Source: JAJDNS01 sp963578825
Lineage (GTDB): Bacteria; Acidobacteriota; Vicinamibacteria; Fen-336
Assembly: GCA_963578825.1 (NCBI GenBank)
Contig: CAUZDW010000010.1
Span: forward strand, 53,245 to 117,244
Length of the DNA: 64,000 nt
Direction of reading: 5' to 3'
Part shown: piece by piece, positions 38,456 to 47,167 of the stretch
Layout of the letters: each line of letters begins with the position of its first letter
Numbering within the stretch: the first letter of the stretch is position 1
The notes under the pieces: generated by a model
Databases searched by the model: none
What the model saw: only the letters and a program-made list of their open reading frames with translations
What the model was told of the DNA's origin: nothing
Made by a program: the position numbers and the translations under genes

Positions 38456-39177
38456 ACCGGCAAGTGGTCGCTGGCAATCCTCGAGAGCGCAAGGCGGCAC
38501 CGGCGTACCCCGGCGAGGCGCATCGGGCCACGAAAGTACAGCCGGTCGAGCGCTCCCTGGGGAAAGAACGACGGGAACGTCTGGATCGGCCCGTCTCGTC
38601 GGGCACCGCTCCCCGTCGCCGACCGGAAGCCCAGAAGCTCCACGAAGATCGGGTGAAGGAGCGAACGCCAGTCGTTGAAGTCCCCGCCCACCACGCACGC
38701 CACGTCGTAGGGCAGCGCCCGAAACTCCCTCGAGCGCACCAGGATGCCGAGCTGCTTCTCGCGCTCGCGAGCGGAGAGGCCGAGGTGCATGTTGAAGATC
38801 TCGAGACGCCGCCTCTTTCCGTGGGAGGGACGAACGTCGATGCGGGTGTGCTGGCAGCCGCGCCTCTTGCGGATCTCCACGGTGAGATCGATGTTTCGCT
38901 CGCGCAGGATGGGCCACCGGCTGAGGGTCGCGTTGCCGTAGCGGCCCTTCCGAAGCGTCACGTTGTGGCCAATGGCGTAGTGCTCGTAGCCGAGGGTCTC
39001 GGCGAGATCCCGCCCCAGGTCCCTCTCACGCGACCGCGGGACCCCTTCGTCCACCTCCTGCAGCATCACGACGTCGGGATGGTAGTAGGAGATGATCGAA
39101 GCGACGCGATCCGGACGGAACCGGCGATCGACGCCGATCGCCCTGTGGATGTTGTAGCTCAGCAGTCGCAGCTTCAC
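38431..39177 (-). CDS. Endonuclease/exonuclease/phosphatase family hydrolase
   Basis: A 248-residue EEP-superfamily protein. Motifs in order are LRLLSYNIHRAIGVD, VVMLQEVDEG (metal E), GRYGNATLSRWPI, EIFNMHLGLS (catalytic H), VVGGDFND and SRIASDHLPVIVDF (catalytic D-H pair). It resembles the YbhP/exodeoxyribonuclease III-like phosphodiesterase branch. GTG 39177 is chosen because the fold starts at KLRLLSYNIH; a longer reading adds about 30 residues with no support. There is no signal peptide, so it is cytoplasmic. Its 3' end overlaps the radical-SAM remnant on the other strand. All active-site residues are present. Confidence 0.85.
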   Translation of the reverse strand: MKLRLLSYNIHRAIGVDRRFRPDRVASIISYYHPDVVMLQEVDEGVPRSRERDLGRDLAETLGYEHYAIGHNVTLRKGRYGNATLSRWPILRERNIDLTVEIRKRRGCQHTRIDVRPSHGKRRRLEIFNMHLGLSAREREKQLGILVRSREFRALPYDVACVVGGDFNDWRSLLHPIFVELLGFRSATGSGARRDGPIQTFPSFFPQGALDRLYFRGPMRLAGVRRCRLALSRIASDHLPVIVDFQLN

Positions 39178-39296
39178 GCACGGCCAGAATAGCAGACCGG
39201 CTCCTGGCAGCCCGTGGTGGAAGTGCTCCGCGGAAGAGATCCGGCCTCGACGCGGTCTGACTTTCACCGGGGGCTGCTCGCGCTCGCGACGAGGAC

Positions 39297-40292
39297 ATGA
39301 TACGAAGTGGAGGGACTCCTTTGACCGACAGCTCCCCGGCCACCGCGCGATCGAGCGTCCAGGACCTGGGCGACGGCATCTGGTCCGTCGACACCGCCTT
39401 CAACCGACCGTTCTTCGATGCGAGCCACCTCATCGTCGAGAACGGCCGTGCGGCGTTCGTGGACGTGGCCACGGGCAACTGCATCCCGGATCTCCTGGCG
39501 GCGCTCGCCGGTCGAGGTCTCACCCCGGCCGACGTCGATCACCTGATCCTCACCCACGTCCATCTCGACCACGCCGGGGGAGCAGGCGAGCTCATGCGCC
39601 ACCTGCCGAACGCAACGCTCGTGGTCCACCCGCGCGGGGCGCGCCACATGATCGACCCCTCCGCCCTGTTGAAAGGCGCGGCGGCGGTCTACGGCGAGGA
39701 TGCGGTCAAGCGAGCCCACGGCGACGTGCTGGCTGTGGACGCCGAGCGCGTCGTCGAGGCCCCCGAGGGCTTCGTGCTCGAGCTGGGTGGCCGCCCCCTC
39801 GTGTTTCTGGACACCCCGGGCCACGCTCGCCATCACGTCTGCATCTGGGACGAGAGGTCGCAGTCCTTTTTCACGGGAGACACCTTCGGCCTGGCGTACC
39901 CGGAGCTCACCACCGACCAGGGCCCGTTCATCATGCCCTCGACCTCACCGGTGCAGTTCGACCCCGAGGCCATGAAGTCCTCGGTCGCCCGGATGGTCGA
40001 ACGACAACCCCGCGCCATGCTCCTGACCCACTACTCCCGCATCACCGATGTGGAACGCCTGGCCGTCGAGCTCCTGGCCCAGGTGCGCACCCTCGCCGAC
40101 CTGGCCCGCGCCTCCGACGGCCGCTCCGACCGATCGGCCCATCTCCAAACGGCTGTGGAGGAGTACCTCCTCGGCCGCGCCGTCGACCACGGCTGCCTCC
40201 AGACCCGCGACGAGCTCCTCAGCCTCCTCGCCCTCGACATCGAGCTGAACACCCAGGGCCTCGAGATCTGGCTCGACAAGGGGAAGAGGTAG
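39297..40292 (+). CDS. MBL-fold metallohydrolase
   Basis: A 331-residue metallo-beta-lactamase-fold hydrolase. The zinc motif is THVHLDHAGG (HxHxDH), with later ligands in TPGHARHHVC and FTGDTFGLAYP, and a final His in LLTHYSRI. The C-terminal third (residues about 245-331) is helical and ends in an LLALDIELNTQGLEIWLDK block found in a subfamily of MBL proteins of unknown substrate. ATG 39297 is used here, but TTG 39321, nine codons in and preceded by GGAGGG, is a fair alternative. Likely cytoplasmic. Confidence 0.85.
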   Translation: MIRSGGTPLTDSSPATARSSVQDLGDGIWSVDTAFNRPFFDASHLIVENGRAAFVDVATGNCIPDLLAALAGRGLTPADVDHLILTHVHLDHAGGAGELMRHLPNATLVVHPRGARHMIDPSALLKGAAAVYGEDAVKRAHGDVLAVDAERVVEAPEGFVLELGGRPLVFLDTPGHARHHVCIWDERSQSFFTGDTFGLAYPELTTDQGPFIMPSTSPVQFDPEAMKSSVARMVERQPRAMLLTHYSRITDVERLAVELLAQVRTLADLARASDGRSDRSAHLQTAVEEYLLGRAVDHGCLQTRDELLSLLALDIELNTQGLEIWLDKGKR

Positions 40293-40319
40293 GACGACCC
40301 TCAGCGGGCTGGCAGGATT

Positions 40320-40500
40320 CGGAAGCGCATCCGTGCCCTCCTGGGCCGCGGCGCGGGATGGGCGAGGTCTGGCACGCCTTCGACGAGAAGCTCCGGGTCG
40401 AGGTGGCGCTCAAGTCGGTGCGCTCCGAGCACTTTTCGGGTGAGAAAGGGCGCGAGTTCCTGCGCCAGGAGATCCGCGCCGCCCGTGACGTGGTGTCTAC
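40320..40500 (+). pseudogene. N-terminal fragment of a Ser/Thr protein kinase
   Basis: About 60 codons match the start of a PknB-like kinase. In one frame RIRALLGRGA gives the glycine-rich loop; after a slip near 40357 another gives MGEVWHAFDEKLRVEVALKSVR (catalytic lysine in VALK) and EIRAARDVVS. The match then ends and nothing of the catalytic core follows. This is the fourth damaged Ser/Thr kinase in the window. Confidence 0.65.
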
Positions 40501-40958
40501 AGCCGCGGCCTCGAAGACACGACCGCCCGCCGCCCAACAGCGTCCGGACACTGTGAAGGCAGGGTGCCCGCCCGTGATGGAGACCCGACCGGCTCTCGCT
40601 CGAGGTTGCCCACTTCCGGGCTGGACGACGGTTCCCACATGGTAGGCAACCTCACGGGCGCTTCACGTGAGGCCCGGGTCTTCTCGACCACCCAAGTTTC
40701 GAGATTCGGATCCGCAGAATCCGCATAAATTCTTGAATGCAAGCTTCTTATGCCAGTTTCCCCAAGGGCGCAAGCTTAACCCTGCGCGCCAGAAAGCCAA
40801 CATTTTCCCTTGTCATCGGTAGGTTTGACTGTGAGGATTAGCCCATTCATTTGGAGGAAGCGTGACCGTGCCATCCCAGATCGGCTGACGTCAGCCCACC
40901 AGGAGGCTCACGTGTGCTCGGGGTTCGGCTTCTTTGACTCGGAAGCAGGGAGAACTCT
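40501..40958. other. Gene-free stretch upstream of the TonB-dependent receptor
   Basis: No coding sequence or RNA gene is recognised. Part of it (about 40725-40860) is lower in G+C than its surroundings and probably holds the receptor promoter, but no convincing -35/-10 pair was found. Confidence 0.4.
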
Positions 40959-43900
40959 ATGAGGCGGGCAATGACGGGCGCCGTTCTCGTCTGGCTGGCG
41001 AGCTTTGCTGGGGCTCTGGCGCAGGAAACCACCTCGGGCTCGATCGCCGGCAAGGCGGTCGATTCCCAGGGCGGAGGGCTGCCCGGGGCCATCGTCACGC
41101 TGACCTCCAACCAGGGCGAGCGAATGGTCGCGACCGACGCCCGCGGACGCTTTCTCATTCCCTACTTGACGCCGGGCACCTACGACGCGCGCGTGGAGCT
41201 CATGGGCTTCAAGACCTCTTCCCAGCACAACGTCCTCGTGCGTCTGGGTCAGCGTGTGGAGCTCCCTTTCACGCTGGAGCTGGGCTCGATCGTCGAGATA
41301 CTCGAGGTGACGGCTACGTCGACGGTCGTGGACATGTCCTCGACGACCGCCGGCGGGACGTTGGCGACGGACGAGCTGCTGCGTCTGCCCGCTCCCCGAC
41401 GCATGACGGACACGCTGTACATGGTGCCAGGCGTGAGTGGGTCAACGGGCACGGGGGACGCCAACCCGTCCATCGCCGGCGCGAGCGGGCTCGACAACCA
41501 ATACGTGGTGGATGGCGTCAACATCTCGACCACGGGCTTTGGCGGGATCGGTATCTACATCATTGGCTTCGGCTCGCTGGGAACGGGGGTGACGACGGAC
41601 TTCATCCAGGAGACGCAGGTGAAGACCGCCGGGTTCGAGGCGGAGTACGGCCAGGCCACTGGTGGCGTCGTCAACGTGATCACACGCAGTGGGACCAATA
41701 GGTTCCACGGCAGCCTCTTCGGCTACTAGCGACCGCCCGGGCTCGAAGCCGACTGGAGGCAGCAGCAGACGGAGCTCGGGCAGGTCAACGCGACCGCAAC
41801 CCGCACCCTCGACTTCGGGGTGAGCGTCGGCGGGCCTGTTCTCCAGGATCGGCTCTTCTACTTCGCCGCGTTCAACCCCCAATACGAGACGCGCAGGCTG
41901 ATCGCCCCTGAGGGCTTCCCGCTCGAGGAACTCGGGGAGGTGGATCGGAAGCGCCGCAGCCTCTCGTACGCGGGGAAGCTGTCGTGGCAGATGACGAGCA
42001 GTCACCGGCTCGACCTGACGCTCTTCGGGGACCCGTCCCATGGCGCGCCCGGGCCTCAGAGAGGCGACGCTCTGGCCGCGGAAGGCCTGGCCCGCTTCAG
42101 CTCGCTCGACAGCTACGGGGGACACAACCAGGCGTTGCGCTACAACGGTGTCCTGTCCTCCACCTGGCTGCTCGAAGGAACGGTGGCCCACGCAAGGACA
42201 CAGCACGAGGAGCTCCCTGTTGTGGACGAATGGGCCGCAACGGATTTCTCTGTCTTTCCGTTCGTCCGCTCGGGGGGCCTCGGTTCCCACGAGGTGGGGA
42301 CGGTCGGTCGAAACCTGCAGTTCGCCCTCATTTCGGCCAACATCCTGGGAGGCGGGAACCACGAGCTGCGGTACGGACTCCAGCTCGATGATATCGAGTT
42401 CACACGAAAGGAACGGCGCACGGGTCCGAGCTTCACCTTCCCCGACGGCGTGCCGAGCCGAACGGGTGTGAGCTACCAGGTCGTCCCGGACGCCTTCTTC
42501 GGTGGCGATCTCGGGAACATCTATCGAGTCAACGGGCCCAGGGGAGATCTCCCGGTCACGACCCAGACGTACCTGAGCTGGTTCGCTCAGGACACCTGGC
42601 GCCTGGGCACCCGTCTCACCGTTCGGCCGGGCATCCGCTGGGAACGGCAGCGGCTCGTTGGCGGAGGGACCCCTCTGTGCTTTTCGGACGAATCTTCCGT
42701 GGGTGCCGGGGACGGCACACCTGGCAACGAGACTCCGTACTCCTACACCTGGACGAACAACTGGGGCCCGCGCATCGGCGCCACCTTCGACCCGACCGGG
42801 ACCGGGCGGTCCAAGCTTTATGCGAGCTGGGGCCGGTTCTTTGCAAAGATCCCCAACGACCTGGCGGTCCGGGCCCTGTCGGGCGTAGGGAGCACCCGGG
42901 CGGACTATTTCGACTCCGAATTGACCCAGTTGGTGCCCGACGGTGTCCTGGCTCTCGGGACCCGGACGCACTTCCGTTCGTTTGGTGAAAGTGTCTCCAC
43001 CTTCGCGAACGACTCGCGCTCGACGTACCACGACGAGTTCGTGGCTGGGTTCGAGCTCGAGGCGGCGCCCTTTCTCAATCTGGGCGTGCGCTACATCCAC
43101 AGGAATCTGCGCCGCGTCCTCGAGGACTACGCGCAGGCGCAGCCGCTCCTCTACGACCTCGGGTTCGAGGGCTTGACCGACGTCCACTACTTCGTCGACA
43201 ACATTCGCTCGGGACTGGAGACGCTCGATCCAACGTCGATCGGGGTGCCCCAGGCGTTCTTCGAGGATCCCGTCCACAAGTACGACGCGATCGAGGTCAC
43301 GGCGACGAAGGCCTACTCGGACAACGGGTCGTTGATCGCCTCGTATCGGTGGTCGCGGCTGCGCGGGAACTTCGAGGGCTTCTACCGCAGCGACAACGGC
43401 CAGTCCGAGCCGGGGACCACTTCGCTCTTCGACTTCCCGACGAACGACGTCAGCTACACACAGATCGGCGCGCCCGAGTTCGGCTATCGGGGCGACATCC
43501 GCTACCAGGGATCGACGCTCGGCACGGGCCCGCTGCCGAACGACCGCCCACATCAGCTGAAGATCTACGGAGCCTATAGCTGGGGGGATCTGGACCTCGG
43601 CGTGGGGCTCCGGGCCAGCACCGGCCAGCCCCTCACGGCACTCGCGGCGAACCCGACGTACGGAACCTCCGGCGAGATCCCCGAAACGCTCCGAGGGGAG
43701 GGGTTCGAGACCGAGGACGGCTTCAAGGCCCGGGCGCCGGCCCTCGCGCTGGTCGACCTGCACGTCGGCTACACGATTCGCTTGGGGGACAGGAAGCGAC
43801 TGACGCTCGTGGCGGACGCCTTCAACGTCCTCAACGACCGTGATCCCGTGACGTATCGTCCGTTCACCGAAGTGATACTCGGCGTGCCGGACCCGGATGT

Positions 43901-43985
43901 CGGCTCGGCCTACGACCCGACACGGGTCACGAGCGTCTTCCGGGTCCCGCGCCAGGTCCGTCTGGGCGCGCGGTTCGAGTGGTGA
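40959..43985 (+). pseudogene. Oar-like TonB-dependent receptor with one internal amber codon
   Basis: ATG 40959 (GGGAGA upstream) opens a signal peptide ending GALAQ, then a carboxypeptidase-regulatory-like domain (GSIAGKAVDSQGGGLPGAIV, residues about 25-110) and a TonB plug (about 115-250: YVVDGVNISTTGFGG, VKTAGFEAEYGQATGG, NVITRSGTNRFHGSLFGY). Codon 257 is TAG (41727-41729). The same frame then stays open to 43985 with a full beta-barrel (RLFYFAAFNPQYE at the start, VRLGARFEW at the end, closing on aromatic W). Total about 1008 codons, normal for Oar-like receptors, which take up large substrates across the outer membrane. The amber is the only lesion; readthrough, error or recent inactivation are possible. 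Confidence 0.85.
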
Positions 43986-44172
43986 GAGACTCGAGGGCCC
44001 ACAATCGGGAAATGGGCAGAGCGCCTCCGCTTGGCATCCGGACTGAGAAAAATCCGTGCGTCAGAGCGTCACTCTTGCGCCTCGAGTGGCTCGCCGTGTG
44101 AAGGCCCTCGCGAAGACTCAGAAGACCAGAACGAGCCGGGTGATCGCCTCGCTCGCATGACCTTCGGTGACT

Positions 44173-45327
44173 CTAGTCCCTGAGCCGGCGGAGACGATCG
44201 ACGGCGTCGTCAAGGGTGGCCTCGTTCTTGGCGAACGCGAAGCGCACCATGTGGCGCGGGCCGCCTTCCAGGAGGAAGGCGCTCAAGGGGATGGCGGCGA
44301 CGCCCACGCGTCCGGGGAGCTCCTTGCAGAAGGTCACGTCGTCGTCGAAGCCGAGGGGTCGGATGTCGGCGTTGGCGAAATAGGTTCCCGTGGGGGGTTG
44401 CACGAGGAAGCCGGCGTCGGCGAGGCCCGCGCAGAGTCGATCGCGTCGAGAGCGGTAGCCCTCACACAGCTCGGCGTAGTACTCGTCCGGGCTCTCGAGG
44501 GCCGCCGCCATGGCGAGCTGGAAGGGCGTGGCCACGGCGAAGGTGACGAACTGATGAGCCGCCCGAACGGCGGCGGCAAGGGGTGGGGCGGCGCACGTCC
44601 AGCCGATCTTCCACCCGGTGAAGCTGAAGGTCTTGCCCGCGGAGGAGATGGTCACCGTCCGCTCGCGCATTCCCGGGAGCGTCGCCAGCGGGATGTGCTC
44701 CCCTTCGAAGACGATGTGCTCGTAGACCTCGTCGGTGATGGCGATGAGGTCGTGACGCGTGCAGAGGTCCGCGACCGTCTCGAGCTCCGTGCAGGAGAAG
44801 ACCTTGCCCGCCGGGTTGTTGGGGGAGTTGAGGACGAGGGCCCGGGTCTTCGGGCCCACTGCGGCTTCGAGCTCGGCCGGGTCGAACGAGAAATCCGGTG
44901 GCACCAGGCGCACGACGCGCTCGCTGGCACCGGCGAGGGAGATGCCCGGGCGGTAGGCGTCGTAGTAGGGCTCGAAGAGGATGACTTCGTCGCCGGCGTC
45001 GAGGAGGCTCTGAAACGTGGCGCAGAGAGCCCCCGTGGCGCCGGGGTGGACGGTGATCTCGGTGTCCGGATCGTAGTCGAGGCCCCAGAAGTGGCGCTGG
45101 TGCTCGGCAACGCCCTGTCGCAGCTCGGGCATCCCGGGCATCGGGGCGTACTGGTTGTGGCCGGCCTTCATCGCCGCGGTCGCGGCGTCCCTGATGAAGT
45201 CGGGCCCGTCGAAGTCGGGGAAGCCCTGGCCCAGGTTGATGGCGTTGTGCTGGTTGGCGAGGGCGGTGATCTCAGCGAAGACGGACGTGCCGAAGGGTGC
45301 GAGGCGACGGGTGAGAGGGGAACGCAT
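44173..45327 (-). CDS. PLP-dependent aminotransferase, class I/II
   Basis: A 384-residue fold-type I aminotransferase. It has INLGQGFPDFDGP, substrate- and PLP-binding HPGATGA and NSPNNPAGKV, DEVYEHIVFEG, the Schiff-base lysine K232 in SSAGKTFSFTGWKIGW, and the C-terminal arginine in HMVRFAFAKNE. This pattern is that of the glutamine-transaminase K / kynurenine aminotransferase / YbdL branch, which acts on methionine, glutamine or kynurenine with keto acids. Which is used here cannot be told. ATG 45327 starts the conserved MRSPLTRRLAPFGTSVF. No lesion. Confidence 0.9.
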   Translation of the reverse strand: MRSPLTRRLAPFGTSVFAEITALANQHNAINLGQGFPDFDGPDFIRDAATAAMKAGHNQYAPMPGMPELRQGVAEHQRHFWGLDYDPDTEITVHPGATGALCATFQSLLDAGDEVILFEPYYDAYRPGISLAGASERVVRLVPPDFSFDPAELEAAVGPKTRALVLNSPNNPAGKVFSCTELETVADLCTRHDLIAITDEVYEHIVFEGEHIPLATLPGMRERTVTISSAGKTFSFTGWKIGWTCAAPPLAAAVRAAHQFVTFAVATPFQLAMAAALESPDEYYAELCEGYRSRRDRLCAGLADAGFLVQPPTGTYFANADIRPLGFDDDVTFCKELPGRVGVAAIPLSAFLLEGGPRHMVRFAFAKNEATLDDAVDRLRRLRD

Positions 45328-45389
45328 GGAGGGAGTCTAGCAGCGATGCGGAGGGGCTCGGATGCGCATGGGGAGAGGCGGACAGGACA

Positions 45390-45493
45390 GTCATGCAGAG
45401 GAGCTTCGATTTCGCGCGTGCGACGAAGCATCCACTGATAACGGTAATGGGAGATTCTTCGCGCCATCCTCACGGGGAGGCGCTCAGAATGAC
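45390..45493. repeat. Dispersed 104-base imperfect palindromic repeat
   Basis: The element begins GTCATGCAGAG and ends CTCAGAATGAC. The ends are near-complementary, with internal complementary blocks around ACGAAGCATC and AGATTCTTCG. The copy at 53755-53858 has the same length and ends but a mostly different, more perfect inside; a half copy lies at 173-218. It is intergenic, resembling REP/BIME-like hairpin elements. No coding capacity. Confidence 0.65.
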
Positions 45494-45525
45494 AGATGCG
45501 AATCGGCGGCCGTCGGGACGATGGT

Positions 45526-46155
45526 CTAGCAGGTCGGGGGGGCGGGAGTTTCGGATAGGGGCGCGGGGGAGTGGAGGCGTGGGATCTGACTGGCGAGCCC
45601 GGCAATGTAGTGGTGGAAGGTCCGTCCGCTCGTCAACTCGGGGTGGAAGGTGGCGGCGACGACGCGGCCCTGGCGCACGAGGACCGGCTCGCCGGCCACT
45701 CGGCCCAGCACCTCGACGTCGGGCCAGAGGGCCACGAAGCGGGGGGCGCGGATGAAAACACCGTCGATCGATCCGCCGAGTGCCGGGGCGTCGACCTGTC
45801 CCTCGAACGAGTCGACCTGGCGACCGTAGGCGTTTCTCTCGATCAGGGCGTCCAGGAGCGCCAGGCTCGGCTGGCGCGGCCGCACCTCGCGGGAGAGCAA
45901 GATGGCGCCCGCGCAGGTCCCGGCCAGGACGCCGCCTTCGTCATGGAAGTGGCGCAGAGCGTCGAACCAGGGCTCGTCCTCCATGAGGTTGAGGAGCGTG
46001 GTGCTCTCGCCGCCGGGGATCATGAGGGCGCGGAGGCCGTCCAGGTCCGAAACGCGTCGCACCTCGCGTACGGAGACGCCGACGTCATGGAACGCCGCTC
46101 GGTGGGCGGCGAACGCGCCCTGGAGCGCGAGGACTCCGACCGTCGGAGCTGTCAT
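45526..46155 (-). CDS. pdxT: Pyridoxal 5'-phosphate synthase glutaminase subunit
   Basis: A 209-residue glutamine amidotransferase that supplies ammonia to PdxS for de novo PLP synthesis. The triad is C81 in GTCAGAI, H171 and E173 in TFHPELT. The IPGGESTTLLNL oxyanion region and the GRQVDSFEG block are typical of PdxT, not of other class I glutaminases. The ATG (46155-46153) overlaps the pdxS stop (46157-46155) by one base, so the two are translationally coupled. Length is slightly above the usual 190-200 because of a proline-rich tail. Confidence 0.95.
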   Translation of the reverse strand: MTAPTVGVLALQGAFAAHRAAFHDVGVSVREVRRVSDLDGLRALMIPGGESTTLLNLMEDEPWFDALRHFHDEGGVLAGTCAGAILLSREVRPRQPSLALLDALIERNAYGRQVDSFEGQVDAPALGGSIDGVFIRAPRFVALWPDVEVLGRVAGEPVLVRQGRVVAATFHPELTSGRTFHHYIAGLASQIPRLHSPAPLSETPAPPTC

Positions 46156-47048
46156 CACCAGCCTCTCGTCTGGAGCCTCTCCGCCTCGGGAATCTGCGAG
46201 ACCTCGAGCCCGGCCATCGCTTCGCCGATGCCTCGGGAGACCTCGGCCACGACCTTGGCGTCCTGCCAGTGGGTGGTGGCGCGCACGATGGATTTCGCCC
46301 GGCTCGCCGGGTCGGCCGACTTGAAGATGCCGGAGCCGACGAAGACGGTCTCCGCTCCGAGCGCCATCAGGAGGGCCGCGTCGGCCGGCGTTGCGATGCC
46401 GCCGGCGGCGAAGTTCGGTACGGGGAGCTTGCCGGTCTCGGCGATGAGCTTGACGAGCTCGTAGGGTGCGCCCAGGTCCTTGGCCTCCGTCATGAGCTCC
46501 TCGGGCCCCAGGCTCGTCAGTCGCTTGATGCCCGACATCACGGTCCGCATATGACGCACGGCTTCCACGACGTTCCCCGAGCCCGCCTCGCCCTTGGTGC
46601 GGATGAGGGCGGCTCCTTCGCCGATTCTCCGGAGGCCCTCGCCGAGGTTTCGGCAGCCGCAGACGAACGGCACCTTGAAGGCGAACTTGTCCACGTGAAA
46701 CGACTCGTCGGCCGGGGTCAGGACCTCGCTCTCGTCGATGTAGTCCACGCCGAGGGCCTCGAGGACCCGGGCCTCGGCAAAGTGACCGATCCGGCACTTC
46801 GCCATGACGGGAACGCTGACCACGTCCATGATGCGCGTGATGACGTCGGGGTCGGCCATACGGGCCACGCCCCCGTCCTTGCGGATGTCGGAGGGCACGC
46901 GCTCGAGAGCCATGACCGACACGGCCCCGGCGTCCTCGGCGATCTTTGCCTGCTCGGGGGTGGTGACGTCCATGATGACGCCGCCCTTGAGCATCTCGGC
47001 GAGGCCGGTCTTGAGAGTGAGTGTGCCCGTCTGCTTTTCATCGCCCAT
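46155..47048 (-). CDS. pdxS: Pyridoxal 5'-phosphate synthase lyase subunit
   Basis: A 297-residue (beta/alpha)8 barrel that makes PLP from ribose 5-phosphate, glyceraldehyde 3-phosphate and ammonia, forming a 12-mer with PdxT. Catalytic lysines are K84 (VMAKCRIGHF) and K152 (IRTKGEAGSGN), with D27 in IMDVTTPEQA. The C-terminal tail is present. ATG 47048 has AAGGA upstream. A 16-base perfect palindrome lies 21 bases upstream of the start, and the divergent pdxR gene begins 110 bases away, so PdxR control is likely. Confidence 0.96.
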   Translation of the reverse strand: MGDEKQTGTLTLKTGLAEMLKGGVIMDVTTPEQAKIAEDAGAVSVMALERVPSDIRKDGGVARMADPDVITRIMDVVSVPVMAKCRIGHFAEARVLEALGVDYIDESEVLTPADESFHVDKFAFKVPFVCGCRNLGEGLRRIGEGAALIRTKGEAGSGNVVEAVRHMRTVMSGIKRLTSLGPEELMTEAKDLGAPYELVKLIAETGKLPVPNFAAGGIATPADAALLMALGAETVFVGSGIFKSADPASRAKSIVRATTHWQDAKVVAEVSRGIGEAMAGLEVSQIPEAERLQTRGW

Positions 47049-47068
47049 CGTGATCCTTTGCTCGGGGA

Positions 47069-47084
47069 ATTGTATCGATACAAT
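47069..47084. promoter_or_regulatory. Perfect palindrome upstream of pdxS
   Basis: ATTGTATCGATACAAT is a 16-base perfect palindrome 21 bases before the pdxS start. Its outer half sites (ATTGT and ACAAT) are shared with the palindrome over the pdxR start, so both may be sites for one protein, presumably PdxR. Read on the minus strand it ends in a TACAAT that could be a -10 element. Confidence 0.6.
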
Positions 47085-47121
47085 CCAACGTCGTACCGAC
47101 CCTACGAAGGCAATTTAAGTG

Positions 47122-47167
47122 CTGGCAGCGTGTGGAGTCAATGCCTATATTGTCACCATGACAATAT
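47122..47167 (+). promoter_or_regulatory. pdxR promoter and overlapping operator palindrome
   Basis: ATATTGTCA-CCA-TGACAATAT (47147-47167) has perfect nine-base arms and contains the pdxR start ATG 47158. A candidate promoter is CTGGCA (47122-47127), 18-base spacer, TATATT (47146-47151), placing the transcript start at or near the ATG, so the message may be leaderless. Occupancy of the palindrome would block this promoter, which suggests autorepression. Inference only. Confidence 0.55.

Noticed and set aside
41442..43763. Long minus-strand frame opposite the Oar receptor
   Set aside because: Composition is typical of antisense to a GC-rich gene; the plus strand shows clear receptor motifs.
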